A stretch of DNA of 64,000 nucleotides from CAAFZY01 sp964410325 (GTDB lineage Bacteria; Pseudomonadota; Alphaproteobacteria; RF32; CAG-239). Below, one piece after another: positions 8,605 through 18,021 of the stretch. Where the stretch lies: positions 1-64,000 of the forward strand of contig CAYPFN010000004.1 of assembly GCA_964410325.1 (NCBI GenBank). The letters are read 5' to 3'. Within the stretch, counting starts at the first letter, position 1. The number at the start of each line of letters is the position of its first letter. Below the pieces are notes generated by a model, which was not told the DNA's origin, did no database searches, and worked only from the letters and a program-made list of their open reading frames with translations. A program made the translations under genes and the position numbers.

Positions 8605-9672
8605 TTAGTTCTGTTCTTTTTGTGACTTTAGTTGCCCGCAGGCCGCTAAAATATCTTGTCCGCGTGCCACACGCACCGGAGCGGCAAAACCTGATTTTTC
8701 CAGAATATTGGCAAAAGCCTCGATGTTTTTATCAGAACTCGGTTTAAAACTGCATCCCGGCCAAGGATTAAAAGGTATCAGGTTAAAAGAAGCGCGAATT
8801 TTGTATTTTTTCATTAAAACCGTTAATTCTCGGGCATGTTCCAGAGAATCGTTTATTCCGTCCAGCATTAAATATTCAAAAGTAATGTAGCGGCTGCCAT
8901 CGATTTCCTGATATTTCTGGCAAGCTTTTAAAATTTCTTCTATCGGATAACGGTCATTTATCGGCATAATTTGTGAACGAATCCGATTGTTCGGTGCATG
9001 CAGTGAAACTGCCAGGCGGACGCCCGTGGCTTTTAAAACAGGTACAATTTTCGGAACAATGCCAGAAGTTGACATTGTTACTCGCCGGCGGGATATGGCA
9101 ATGCCATCACCGTCAGTTAAAATATTTAGAGCTTTGATAATATTATCCGGATTATGCAACGGCTCACCCATGCCCATAACGACAATATTTGACAGATAGC
9201 GTATTTCATCGGTTGGACTCGGCCATTCGCCGTAAGTATCGCGCGCCACCATAAATTGACCGACTATTTCGCCAGCCGTTAGATTCCTCGTCAATTTTTG
9301 GCTACCAGTATGGCAAAATCTGCAACCGACAGCACAGCCTACTTGAGTAGATATACACACGGTACCCCGATCGTTTTCCGGAATATAAACCATTTCTACC
9401 CTTTGGCCGTCTTGAAATTCCAGCAGCCATTTGCGGGTTTTGTCTTTAGAAAGCTGTTCGGCGATAATTTTCGGACGGGTAATTATAAAATTATCTTTAA
9501 GCTTTTGGCGCAGCTCCTTAGCAAGATTTGTCATCTTGTCAAAATCGGTTTCACCGTGGAAATACAGCCATTGCCAGAGTTGTTTGGCGCGAAACGGTTT
9601 TTCTCCGATTTTTGCAAGCAGTCGTTCTAGTTCGACTTTGCTTAACTCTGTCAGTTCAATTTTTTCAGCCAT
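8605..9672 (-). CDS. rlmN: 23S rRNA (adenine-2503-C2) methyltransferase, radical SAM
   Basis: RlmN methylates C2 of A2503 in 23S rRNA, and A37 of some tRNAs, by radical SAM chemistry. The 355 residues are family length. The cluster motif CAVGCRFC (CX3CX2C) follows the conserved CISTQVGC segment, GMGEPLHN is present, and the LAVSLHAPNN and FNLIPFNPWPG blocks are classic. Two further conserved cysteines needed for the methyl-transfer mechanism are visible, one in the motif region and one near the C-terminus in the ILAACGQL segment. The gene sits between a hypothetical gene and the ialB-like gene, all leftward. Confidence 0.97.
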   Translation of the reverse strand: MAEKIELTELSKVELERLLAKIGEKPFRAKQLWQWLYFHGETDFDKMTNLAKELRQKLKDNFIITRPKIIAEQLSKDKTRKWLLEFQDGQRVEMVYIPENDRGTVCISTQVGCAVGCRFCHTGSQKLTRNLTAGEIVGQFMVARDTYGEWPSPTDEIRYLSNIVVMGMGEPLHNPDNIIKALNILTDGDGIAISRRRVTMSTSGIVPKIVPVLKATGVRLAVSLHAPNNRIRSQIMPINDRYPIEEILKACQKYQEIDGSRYITFEYLMLDGINDSLEHARELTVLMKKYKIRASFNLIPFNPWPGCSFKPSSDKNIEAFANILEKSGFAAPVRVARGQDILAACGQLKSQKEQN

Positions 9673-9690
9673 TATTTTACGCCGTTCATG

Positions 9691-10197
9691 CTATTTTTTG
9701 CCGCATTTGGCGCTTATAGCGTTATAAGCCCGGGTAAAACCAGAAAGGGAATAAGTGTCTTTGGTTTTGGTTCCCCGAGAGGACACGCCGTTAACAATCA
9801 TGCGCTGTCCACGTTTCATGGCCGCCACCAGCGCTTTATCGTCTTTTTCGGTTAAAGTCCAGGCTTTATCATCATCAATAAAAAATTTATCAAATGTCTG
9901 CGTACCGATTTTAACCGTCACTTTGGCGCTTTTTTGATATGTATAACCGGCTACCAGATTAAAAACGTCAAAACTGTTTTCTCCTGGACGATGGGTTACA
10001 ACGGCATAAATATCGCCGCGGCGGGTATATTTTCCTTCATCTCTTTTAGGGACAGAGGCCATATAACAAACGTTTTTTCCGTTTTCTTTATAGGTGTATG
10101 CTACCCAATCGCCATATTCGCCGATTAAACGTGGCGCCTCTATGGCGTAAGACGCTTTTGTAAACAAAAAAGTTGCTAAAATTAAATACTTAAACAT
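9691..10197 (-). CDS. invasion-associated locus B (IalB) family secreted protein
   Basis: The longer open frame extends to 10338, but the internal ATG at 10197 gives a standard signal peptide (MFKYLILATFLFTKASYA) and a 168-residue product, so I use it. The mature part, beginning with a GEYGDWVAYTY segment and a single early Cys in NVCYMAS and ending AISAKCGKK, fits the IalB family: small periplasmic or surface proteins found across alphaproteobacteria and named from Bartonella. The two cysteines could form the disulphide seen in such proteins. The function outside Bartonella is unknown. It is divergent from cca. Confidence 0.8.
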   Translation of the reverse strand: MFKYLILATFLFTKASYAIEAPRLIGEYGDWVAYTYKENGKNVCYMASVPKRDEGKYTRRGDIYAVVTHRPGENSFDVFNLVAGYTYQKSAKVTVKIGTQTFDKFFIDDDKAWTLTEKDDKALVAAMKRGQRMIVNGVSSRGTKTKDTYSLSGFTRAYNAISAKCGKK

Positions 10198-10300
10198 TTT
10201 AAAATACCCACATATTTCAAATTTGATGAAAATATTGATTGCATTATAAATATAAACTGTTAAAAGAAAGCAAATATTTGAATCTTTTTGGAGCTCAAGT

Positions 10301-11533
10301 ATGATTCGACCAGAATATTTGGATATCAATAAAATCATTTCCGATAAAAGTATTTTAAAGTTGTTTCGTGCCGTTGCTGATCACGGTGGCATATTGCGGT
10401 TTGTCGGCGGCGCCGTACGTGATGTCTTAGCTGGATTGAAAGGTTTTGAAATTGATTTAGCCACTGATTTAACACCCGATGAGTTGGTTGAGGCTTGTCA
10501 AGACGCCGGATTAAAAACTGTACCGATCGGTATAAAATTTGCCATAACTGGCGTTGTTATAAATAATAAAATTATTGAAGTTTCCTCTCTGCACAGAGAA
10601 CGTAAAGGTTATGCTTTAAATTCTGAATTTACTTTTACGGACGACTGGATTGCCGATGCCTCAAAACGCGATTTAACAATCAACGCTGTTTACGCCGATG
10701 AAAAAGGCAATGTTTTTGACTATTACAACGGCATTGATGACTTAGAACAGGGAATTATACGTTTTATCGGCAACGCTGATGATCGGATTAAGGAAAACCA
10801 TATACGAATTATGCGCTTTTTCAGATTTTATTCAATTTTTGGGAAAAAAGCCCCTGATTTAAAATCTCTCAAAGCTTGTGTTGAAAATCGGGATTTGTTA
10901 AAAGATGTGGCGATTGAGCAGGTTCGCGACGAATTGTTTAAAATTTTACTGACGCCCAATGTTGTCAAAACCCTTCGTATGATTTTTGAAAATGATATTC
11001 TAAGTTACATTTTGCCAGTTTCGCCACATTTGGATGAGCTACAACGGCTTTCTGATATTATCATGAAAAACAATTTTGAACCCGACGCCTTACGGCGGCT
11101 TTACGTACTTTATCATCCGGATAAAATGCTGGCGGAAAATCTGGCGATACGCTTACGTTTGACTAAAGAACAGAAAAACCGGCTGATTAATTGGACAAAG
11201 TATGATTTTGACCACCGGCAGGCAGCTGATAATAACACATTGAAACAAGCTGTTTATTTATATGGGAAACAATTTTGCAAAGATAAACTTTTGTTTGATG
11301 CCGCACAAAACGGTACGGAACTTCTTTCTTTACCGGAAATTTTTGCCGAGATTGACCGTATAAACATTCCGCGGTTTCCGATTTCTGGCAACGATTTAAT
11401 TGAAATAGGTATTCAGGATAAGGGAAAAATCGGCAAACTGCTAGGTGTTTTAAAAAACGAATGGATAAAAAGCGGATTTTCCATCACATATCAACAACTT
11501 TCAGACCTTGCTAAGCTATTTATAAAACAATAG
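10301..11533 (+). CDS. cca: CCA tRNA nucleotidyltransferase
   Basis: A class II nucleotidyltransferase (410 aa) that adds or repairs the 3' CCA of tRNAs. The catalytic core FVGGAVRDVLAG is followed by the acidic pair in FEIDLATD and then RRKGYALNSEF-like and ASKRDLTINAVYAD template elements; the RIMRFFRF helix is also diagnostic. GGAGCT sits at good spacing before the ATG. At least three tRNA genes in this window already encode CCA, so repair may be its main task here. The gene is alone, and the next 800 bases are decayed sequence. Confidence 0.93.
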   Translation: MIRPEYLDINKIISDKSILKLFRAVADHGGILRFVGGAVRDVLAGLKGFEIDLATDLTPDELVEACQDAGLKTVPIGIKFAITGVVINNKIIEVSSLHRERKGYALNSEFTFTDDWIADASKRDLTINAVYADEKGNVFDYYNGIDDLEQGIIRFIGNADDRIKENHIRIMRFFRFYSIFGKKAPDLKSLKACVENRDLLKDVAIEQVRDELFKILLTPNVVKTLRMIFENDILSYILPVSPHLDELQRLSDIIMKNNFEPDALRRLYVLYHPDKMLAENLAIRLRLTKEQKNRLINWTKYDFDHRQAADNNTLKQAVYLYGKQFCKDKLLFDAAQNGTELLSLPEIFAEIDRINIPRFPISGNDLIEIGIQDKGKIGKLLGVLKNEWIKSGFSITYQQLSDLAKLFIKQ

Positions 11534-11756
11534 GTGTTTTTGGGTAAATCTGCGTTTTATAGACGCTGCAAACTTTATGGTTTAATAATGTACGTTAGCA
11601 TGGCGTGGCTTTCAAATATTTTGGCCTTCAGCTCCGAATAATTTTAGGCTTTCTTGTAAGGTTTATCAAAAAAAGTTTTATCTTTTTTATTGTTTCAAAA
11701 TAAAAAAATCCTGATACAATTATAAATAACGTAATATAAAGTGTGAAGATTTTGTT

Positions 11757-12293
11757 ATGTGTAATTTTACTCTAACCCTGGTTTTCGGGTTGGTTATTGC
11801 AAAAACTATACGGGAAGTTGTATTCAAGTTTGTTCTGGCACCATCTATCCTTACTCAGAGAGTATTACAAACGGATAATTATCTAGAATTTTTGTACAGG
11901 ATATAGGAGGTACTTCTACTGGCAGCTGTAGTGGCTCATCCGCCTCGTATTACTTTGACTTTACTTTTAACTCAGATTATACCAAATCCATAAGCAGCTG
12001 TGTGAAAAGGGCTCATAAAATAGAACTAAAGAAAAGCGGATGTATATAAATGTTATTATAATAACAACTGTTTTACCGTTGAAAAAGTTATAGTAGTTAA
12101 TGAGAATAGAGATTCTGTAGAATGTACTTCCAGCGGTTCAAGTCAAACCGTTTCTATATTATCTTCAGTAAAAATTCAGATAGTTGTTTATAATGAAGAT
12201 ACATTTTTTAATACTATAACTGTATTTCAATTTGGTACAATTCTATCAAATGAATTTGTGTGGTGTTCTACCGCAACAAATAAAACGCCTTGA
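11757..12293 (+). pseudogene. decayed gene for a secreted cysteine-containing protein
   Basis: An ATG at 11757 starts a hydrophobic leader (CNFTLTLVFGLVIA), but the continuation lies in other frames: one frame around 11792-12050 reads GYCKNYTGSCIQVCSGTIYP and, after a stop, STGSCSGSSASYYFDF; another reads KCYYNNNCFTVEKVIVV onward to a stop at 12291-12293. Several frameshifts and stops break it. The Cys/Ser/Tyr-rich style resembles the intact secreted protein at 44383-45345, so it may be a dead relative, although I cannot align them with certainty. The flanks 11534-11756 and 12294-12370 hold nothing else visible. Confidence 0.5.
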
Positions 12294-12370
12294 TGCATCA
12301 CGAAAGTGAAAAACAATTTTTATAGATTCTGACGGAAAGCAATTTGAATTTTACGTTCTAAAAAATAACA

Positions 12371-13255
12371 TCAGTCTTCCAGTTTTTCAATAAGCTTTTC
12401 CAGCTGCGCTAAATCTTTATATGCAAAAGTAATTTTACCGCGACCGTTTTTGCTGGCGATAATTTGCACTTTTAAACCATATTTTTTTGAAAGGCTGTTT
12501 TCAATTTCATTTAAATCTGCGTCTTTTTGCGTCTTTGCATGTAAAGCCGGTTTTTTTGACTCTAGAGAGGTTTCTTTGCCCACTGAGACTATTGCCTCAA
12601 CTTGACGCACATTCAATCCCTCAGTGGCGATTTTTTGGGCAAGTTTTTCAGCATCCTCCCGACCAACCAAGGCCCGGGCATGGCCGGCCGATATTTTTCC
12701 TTGATTTAATAATACTTTAACCCCTTCCGGTAAGGTTAAAAGACGCAGACTATTAGTAATATAGCTACGGGATTTACCGATTACGCTGGCAAGTTTTTCC
12801 TGTGTGTAAGAAAATGTTTTTATCAGTTGTTCAAAACCTGAAGCTTCTTCTAAGGCCGTCAAATCCTGACGGACAATATTTTCGACTAAGGCAACTTCCA
12901 AAACTTCATTATCGGCCATATTTTTTTCTATAACTGGAACTTCGGTCAAGCCGGCCTGCCTGGCGGCGCGATATCTTCTTTCGCCGGCAATAATCTCATA
13001 TTTTTCACCAGATTTGCGCACAAGAATCGGTTGTAATATACCCTTATCTTTTATAGATTCCGACAAAGCTTTAATGGCATCGGCATCAAAATCCTGCCGC
13101 GGTTGATATTTACCTGGTACTAAATCTTCAATTTTGACGGACTTAATTGTATGGCGGTCAGTAGCGATAATACCGTCGGCGGTTAAATCTAAGTCTTCAT
13201 CGCCAAACAGCGCACCTAACCCGCGGCCTAAACCATGCTTATTGCTAGCTGCCAT
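12371..13255 (-). CDS. parB: chromosome partition protein ParB
   Basis: ParB binds parS and spreads along DNA as a CTP-dependent clamp. The N-terminus KHGLGRGLGALFGD is typical and contains the arginine segment that stimulates ParA. The CTP-binding ParB box GERRYRAA lies at residues 91-98, the HTH around 150-175 (EKLASVIGKSRSYITNSLRLL), and the C-terminal dimerisation leucines follow. At 294 residues it is full length. It is one base downstream of parA, as in most alphaproteobacteria, and three parS-type sites lie 1.3-6 kb upstream. Confidence 0.96.
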   Translation of the reverse strand: MAASNKHGLGRGLGALFGDEDLDLTADGIIATDRHTIKSVKIEDLVPGKYQPRQDFDADAIKALSESIKDKGILQPILVRKSGEKYEIIAGERRYRAARQAGLTEVPVIEKNMADNEVLEVALVENIVRQDLTALEEASGFEQLIKTFSYTQEKLASVIGKSRSYITNSLRLLTLPEGVKVLLNQGKISAGHARALVGREDAEKLAQKIATEGLNVRQVEAIVSVGKETSLESKKPALHAKTQKDADLNEIENSLSKKYGLKVQIIASKNGRGKITFAYKDLAQLEKLIEKLED

Positions 13256-13256
13256 G

Positions 13257-14024
13257 TCATATCTCCTTTTCGCGTTTTAAAACTTCTTTGGCTAAATTAA
13301 TATATGCTTGCGCGCCAGTACTTTTAAAATCATATATCAAAATTGGTTTGCCGTGTGAAGGAGCTTCTGAAATACGAACGCTCCGCGGAATTACCGTTTG
13401 ATAAACCAAGTTGCCGAAATATTGACGGACATCTTTTTCCACCATGGAACTTAAGTTATTGCGGCGGTCAAACATGGTTAAGACAATCCCCTGCACTTTA
13501 AGCGCCGGATTAAAGCTTTTCTTTATCTGATTGATATTCTTGACTAAATCCGTCAGCCCTTCCAGCGCCAAAAATTCGCATTGCAGCGGAATAATCACTG
13601 AATCTGAGGCAACAAGCGCATTAATGGTAATCAAATTTAAAGAAGGCGGACAATCGATTAAAATATAATCATATTTTTCTTTTAACGATTGCAGCGCATG
13701 CTGTAAAACAAATTCACGTCTAGGCACATCAATCAATTCAATTTCTGCTCCAGCCAAGCCCGGCGTTGAAGGTAATAAATAAAAATTCGGTATTTCACAG
13801 GCCTTAACGGCTTTTTGCGCTTCAAGCCCATTAATCAAAACATCATAAGAAGAATATTCGCAACTTTTTTTATCAACCCCCATTGATGTTGTGGCATTAC
13901 CCTGTGGATCAAAATCAAGCACCAACACATTTTTGCCAATAGCCGCCATGGCCGTAGCAATATTGATGGCTGTTGTGGTTTTGCCGACGCCACCTTTACG
14001 GTTGGCAACAGCGATTACTTTCAT
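13257..14024 (-). CDS. parA: chromosome partition ATPase ParA
   Basis: A deviant Walker-type ATPase that positions ParB-parS complexes on the nucleoid. Residues 10-17 give the KGGVGKTT P-loop with the signature lysine; DFDPQGNAT and the LIDCPPSLN Walker B follow. The 255 residues match chromosomal ParA/Soj. The start codon overlaps the rsmG stop by four bases, indicating translational coupling, and parB follows after one base. rsmG-parA-parB is a conserved origin-proximal block. Confidence 0.97.
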   Translation of the reverse strand: MKVIAVANRKGGVGKTTTAINIATAMAAIGKNVLVLDFDPQGNATTSMGVDKKSCEYSSYDVLINGLEAQKAVKACEIPNFYLLPSTPGLAGAEIELIDVPRREFVLQHALQSLKEKYDYILIDCPPSLNLITINALVASDSVIIPLQCEFLALEGLTDLVKNINQIKKSFNPALKVQGIVLTMFDRRNNLSSMVEKDVRQYFGNLVYQTVIPRSVRISEAPSHGKPILIYDFKSTGAQAYINLAKEVLKREKEI

Positions 14025-14644
14025 TTCTTTTTCCTCCTTAAATTTTCTAATAATAAAATTACCCCGTCGGCGGATTGTTCGTTTGGCTGAACCGACAAAT
14101 TAAAATTCCAGTTTTTAAAAGCTTTTTTTAACTCGATTTGATATGACTTTCCTTTGGGAAAAATCAGTTTAGTCCGGCACGTTGTTAATTTAAATACATA
14201 GTTCAAAAGCTTATCAAGCGCCGCCACGGCGCGGGCAGTAACAACATCAGCTGGCGGTAGATCTAAACCTTCGGTGCGCGCATTGATAACCGTCACATTG
14301 TTTAGATCAAGCTCATCCTTAACAGTCTTTAAATACAGTGTTTTTTTAGTTACGCTTTCAATTAACGTAAAACGCATAGATGAACGAGTTTCCTGAGCCA
14401 TGATTGCCAAAATCAGCGCTGGAAAACCCGCACCACTGCCTACATCATAAACAGAATTAACTTCTGGAGTTATATATTTGAAAAGACCGGCAGAATCGGC
14501 AATATGACGCATCCAGACATCAGACAGGGAATTACGGCTGACCAAATTGAATTTTTCCTGCCAAACTTGCAATAGTCCGACAAGCTTTTCCAATTTTTGA
14601 TATGTTTCACGTGAAACATTGTATGTCGTGATGAAATTATCCAT
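14021..14644 (-). CDS. rsmG: 16S rRNA m7G527 methyltransferase
   Basis: RsmG (GidB) methylates N7 of G527 in 16S rRNA. The SAM-binding motif VYDVGSGAGFPALILAI is clear, preceded by the family segment KFNLVSRNSLSDVWMRHIADS. At 207 residues it has normal length. It overlaps parA by four bases, and its own first codons contain a perfect parS palindrome at 14603-14618. Between it and mnmG, usually adjacent, lies a PHP phosphoesterase gene. Confidence 0.95.
   Translation of the reverse strand: MDNFITTYNVSRETYQKLEKLVGLLQVWQEKFNLVSRNSLSDVWMRHIADSAGLFKYITPEVNSVYDVGSGAGFPALILAIMAQETRSSMRFTLIESVTKKTLYLKTVKDELDLNNVTVINARTEGLDLPPADVVTARAVAALDKLLNYVFKLTTCRTKLIFPKGKSYQIELKKAFKNWNFNLSVQPNEQSADGVILLLENLRRKKK
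14603..14618. promoter_or_regulatory. parS site 1 (perfect)
   Basis: The 16-base palindrome TGTTTCACGTGAAACA matches the universal chromosomal parS consensus exactly. It lies inside the start of rsmG, next to parA and parB, and should be the ParB loading site. Confidence 0.95.
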
Positions 14645-14721
14645 ACTGATTTTTATAAACCGTCATAAAGAATAGATAAACCGAAAACAGAAGTTATAAA
14701 CATATATTTTTATGAAAACAT

Positions 14722-15561
14722 CTATTTTAAATGGAAACGATTGTTACAACCAAGCTCTTTTAATGTATTTTCCGCTTTATCAAAAGCATAGCCAAGTTCG
14801 TTAATGCTGTGAGCATCATCACTGATGACCAGTGGAACTTTTTGTTTAATTAACTCCCGTAAAATATAGTTTTCAGGAAAATAATCATTGATTTTCCGCA
14901 AACCTTTGGTGCTTATTTCACAAGCCATATTTTGTCGATGTAAAGCATCCACAACCGCCAAACGTTCCGCAAACATTGGATATTGTGCATGCGCCGGAAG
15001 TTTACGCGCGTAATCTAAATGCGCCAAGAAAACAAACAATCCAGAATCGACGGCTTTAACCAAAGTCTGATAATGTCTGAGCAAATAATTTTCCAATGTA
15101 TCATCAGTTTCTTCGGGCTGCATTTTTTTATAATTGTAAATATCTATAACCTGAGAGCCGTTCTCATTCATGAAAAAATGATTTCCAGATATTAGATAAT
15201 CATGATCAACTTTAGTCATAAAATTTTTAAACTGTTCCAACCAACCATCATATGTAAAAAAGTCAACCTCATAACCAAGATAAACTTTTAAAGGATATTT
15301 TTTCACCGTCTTGCGGAAAAACTCAGCATTTTTTTGAAAAATGGGCAGAGCTTCTTGAAAATCAGAATGATAAATTTCCGCATGCCTTCGCGCTACCAAC
15401 TTATCATAATAAGCACTTTGTCGAATATTTTTATGAACAATCAAATGATCAGTAATGCCGATTTCTTTCCAACCTAGCTTTACTGCCTGCTGTAGCATCT
15501 CTTCCAATGTGTTGTTTCCGTCAGAAAAAATCGTATGTGTATGATAACTAAACTGTTGCAT
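14722..15561 (-). CDS. PHP-domain phosphoesterase (histidinol-phosphatase-like)
   Basis: A 279-residue PHP metal-dependent phosphoesterase. The N-terminal metal motif YHTHTIFSDG, the GITDH motif, a glutamate in LGYEVDF, the SGNHFF motif, the AHLDYARK motif and the late ISDDAH form the full set of PHP metal ligands. HisK-type histidinol phosphatases have this architecture and length, but no other histidine gene is nearby, so the substrate is uncertain. The gene sits between mnmG and rsmG on the same strand, interrupting a usually contiguous pair. Confidence 0.85.
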   Translation of the reverse strand: MQQFSYHTHTIFSDGNNTLEEMLQQAVKLGWKEIGITDHLIVHKNIRQSAYYDKLVARRHAEIYHSDFQEALPIFQKNAEFFRKTVKKYPLKVYLGYEVDFFTYDGWLEQFKNFMTKVDHDYLISGNHFFMNENGSQVIDIYNYKKMQPEETDDTLENYLLRHYQTLVKAVDSGLFVFLAHLDYARKLPAHAQYPMFAERLAVVDALHRQNMACEISTKGLRKINDYFPENYILRELIKQKVPLVISDDAHSINELGYAFDKAENTLKELGCNNRFHLK

Positions 15562-15570
15562 AAAACAATC

Positions 15571-17430
15571 CTACTTCTTTAAATGTCCCAAAATAGCCGT
15601 AATTGCCGCTGGCGTTACGCCCGGTATACGCGAAGCTTCACCGATTGTCGATGGGCGGACTTTACTCAATTTATAAACCATTTCGCGTGATAAACCGCCA
15701 ATTGATTGATAATCTATATCCTCACGGATTTTTAAGTTTTCATCTTTTTTAAAAACTTCTATATCTGAGAGCTGCCGTTTAATATATCCTGAATAACGCG
15801 ATTCTATTTCAATTTGTTCATAAACTTTAACGTCGAACTCTTTGAGTTCAGGATATAAATTTAAAATTGTTTCACGTGAAACATCACTATACCCCATTAA
15901 ATGAAAAGCCGTACGCTTTGCACCGTCATGATTAAAAGCTATGCCGCTTTTTTCCATATCAACATAAGTAGCTTTCAGATTATGAGAAAGTGCACGGCAA
16001 TTATCAATTGCCTGCTTTTTAGCTTTAAATACACTGTTTCTGTATTCTCCGACACAACCTATTTGATAACCCAAAGGCGTTAAACGCATATCCGCATTAT
16101 CTGAACGTAAAAACAAACGATATTCAGAACGTGATGTAAACATTCGATACGGTTCATCTACGCCTTTGGTAATCAAATCATCAACCATAACACCAAGATA
16201 TCCCTGGCTACGGTCCACGACAAACTCCCTACCTTTATTTTCAGCTTTTAAAGCGGCATTTACCCCAGCTAACAATCCTTGGGCGGCAGCTTCTTCATAT
16301 CCTGTTGTACCATTAATCTGGCCGGCTAAAAATAGTCCTGAAACTTTTTTTACTTCAAGACAATGATTTAATTCCTGCGGGTCAATATAGTCATATTCTA
16401 TAGCATAGGCCGGACGTAAAATTTCAACATTTTCCAAACCTTTCATCGTATGAATAAATTGGTGTTGAATATCTTCAGGCAGAGAAGTTGAAATTCCGTT
16501 CGGATATACAACATCCGTATTTAATCCTTCCGGCTCTAAAAAAACCTGATGGCTGGTTCGCTCGGCAAATTTGACAAGCTTATCTTCAATACTTGGACAA
16601 TAACGCGGACCGACACCAGTAATTAGTCCTGAAAAAAGCGCACATTTTGCAAAATTATCACGAATGATTTTATGCGTTTCTTCATTAGTATGTGTGATAT
16701 AACACTTAATTTGCGAATTATATATTTTATCTGTTAAATAAGAAAATGGCTCAGGATTTTCATCACCTTTTTGTTCTTCCAATATGTTCCAATTAATAGT
16801 TTTTCCATTCAACCGCGCTGGAGTACCTGTTTTCAAACGTCCTACCTTCAGACCCAATTGCTTTAAATACGGTGTTATACCAGAGCAAGAAACATCGTTA
16901 AACCGACCACCGATTGAGGTTTGATGACCTATAAACATTATGCCGTTTAAAAAAGTTCCTGTTGTTAAAACAACAGCTTTAGCCATAATTTGACTACCAT
17001 CTGCCAAAATAATGCCGTTAATCCAGTTTATATTGTTTTCATTAATAATGTTTAAGCCTTCAACGGAAGTTTCCATAATTTCAAGATTTTGTTGTTCTTG
17101 TAATACCTGAAACATATATTGTTTATATAAATCCCTATCCGCTTGGGCTCGCGGACCACGAACCGCTGGACCTTTTGAAGAATTAAGCATACGAAACTGT
17201 ATGCCAGCTTTATCAATTACCCGACCCATCAAACCATCAAGAGCATCTATTTCCCGTACCAAATGCCCTTTACCGAGTCCACCAATTGCCGGATTACAAG
17301 ACATTTCACCAATTGTTGAAATTTTGTGAGTTATCAAAACAGTTTCTGCGCCTAAACGTGCTGCCGCTGCGGCTGCCTCACAACCAGCATGACCACCACC
17401 GACAACTATAACATCATAAATATTCTTCAT
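15571..17430 (-). CDS. mnmG: tRNA uridine-34 carboxymethylaminomethyl synthase MnmG
   Basis: The FAD-dependent partner of MnmE (formerly GidA), which modifies wobble U34 in tRNAs using methylene-THF. The Rossmann motif VVGGGHAGCEAA lies at residues 9-20, with CNPAIGGLGKGH, the GTPARLNG segment and the C-terminal tRNA-binding region IPGVTPAAI also conserved. The 619 residues are normal. It is preceded by a 590-base non-coding gap and carries a perfect parS inside its coding sequence at 15868-15883. Its partner mnmE lies upstream on the same strand. Confidence 0.97.
   Translation of the reverse strand: MKNIYDVIVVGGGHAGCEAAAAAARLGAETVLITHKISTIGEMSCNPAIGGLGKGHLVREIDALDGLMGRVIDKAGIQFRMLNSSKGPAVRGPRAQADRDLYKQYMFQVLQEQQNLEIMETSVEGLNIINENNINWINGIILADGSQIMAKAVVLTTGTFLNGIMFIGHQTSIGGRFNDVSCSGITPYLKQLGLKVGRLKTGTPARLNGKTINWNILEEQKGDENPEPFSYLTDKIYNSQIKCYITHTNEETHKIIRDNFAKCALFSGLITGVGPRYCPSIEDKLVKFAERTSHQVFLEPEGLNTDVVYPNGISTSLPEDIQHQFIHTMKGLENVEILRPAYAIEYDYIDPQELNHCLEVKKVSGLFLAGQINGTTGYEEAAAQGLLAGVNAALKAENKGREFVVDRSQGYLGVMVDDLITKGVDEPYRMFTSRSEYRLFLRSDNADMRLTPLGYQIGCVGEYRNSVFKAKKQAIDNCRALSHNLKATYVDMEKSGIAFNHDGAKRTAFHLMGYSDVSRETILNLYPELKEFDVKVYEQIEIESRYSGYIKRQLSDIEVFKKDENLKIREDIDYQSIGGLSREMVYKLSKVRPSTIGEASRIPGVTPAAITAILGHLKK
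15868..15883. promoter_or_regulatory. parS site 2 (perfect)
   Basis: A second exact TGTTTCACGTGAAACA palindrome, within the 3' half of mnmG and 1.27 kb from the first. Clusters of parS near the origin are usual in alphaproteobacteria. Confidence 0.95.
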
Positions 17431-18021
17431 TATTTTACCTTGTTAATTTTATCTGTATCATACGTGAAAATATCCATAATTCAACAGAAAAATTTAAGCA
17501 AAAAAAAGAAAAAATTTGAAAATTAAATGACTTTATTTAATATGAGCTTATCGTCGTATGACAATAGTATCTGAAAAACATCATACAAACAAACTCCTTG
17601 ACAAGGAGAGTTCCAGAAATAAGGCTTAGCTTGAATAAGGGAGACTGTTGTTAGACTGTTTTTTAGCTCCTAATATTAAAAATTAAGATGGTTTTGTTTT
17701 TAACCAAAATAAAATTAGAGGAGCTTAGTAAAATAACAAAAGCACACTGGATTAAAGTTAACACGGCGTGAAATAAGGCAACTTTTATGGGAATTACGAA
17801 AAACCACTGATATTAAATTTATTTGGCAATGCAGTTAAGTATTCAGGAATGACATTTAGATTATTTAATCTTCTGTGGAAAAATTTTTATTAATCTGAGG
17901 GATTTGCTGTAGCTGACTACCTTTTATGACAAAATCATTAAAATTTATTTGGTGGATTTTAAGTAAGAATTTTCATCTCAATTTAAAATTCTGATGTTTA
18001 TACATCTGAATTTTTCTTTTA
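17431..18021. other. 590-base non-coding gap between mnmG and mnmE
   Basis: No open frame of useful length is present. It contains an imperfect hairpin around 17594-17616 (ACTCCTTGACAAGGAGAGT) and short broken frames such as LTRREIRQLLWELR near 17755-17810 that hint at a decayed gene. No tRNA or well-known structured RNA was recognised. An unrecognised small RNA or promoter array remains possible. Confidence 0.4.
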
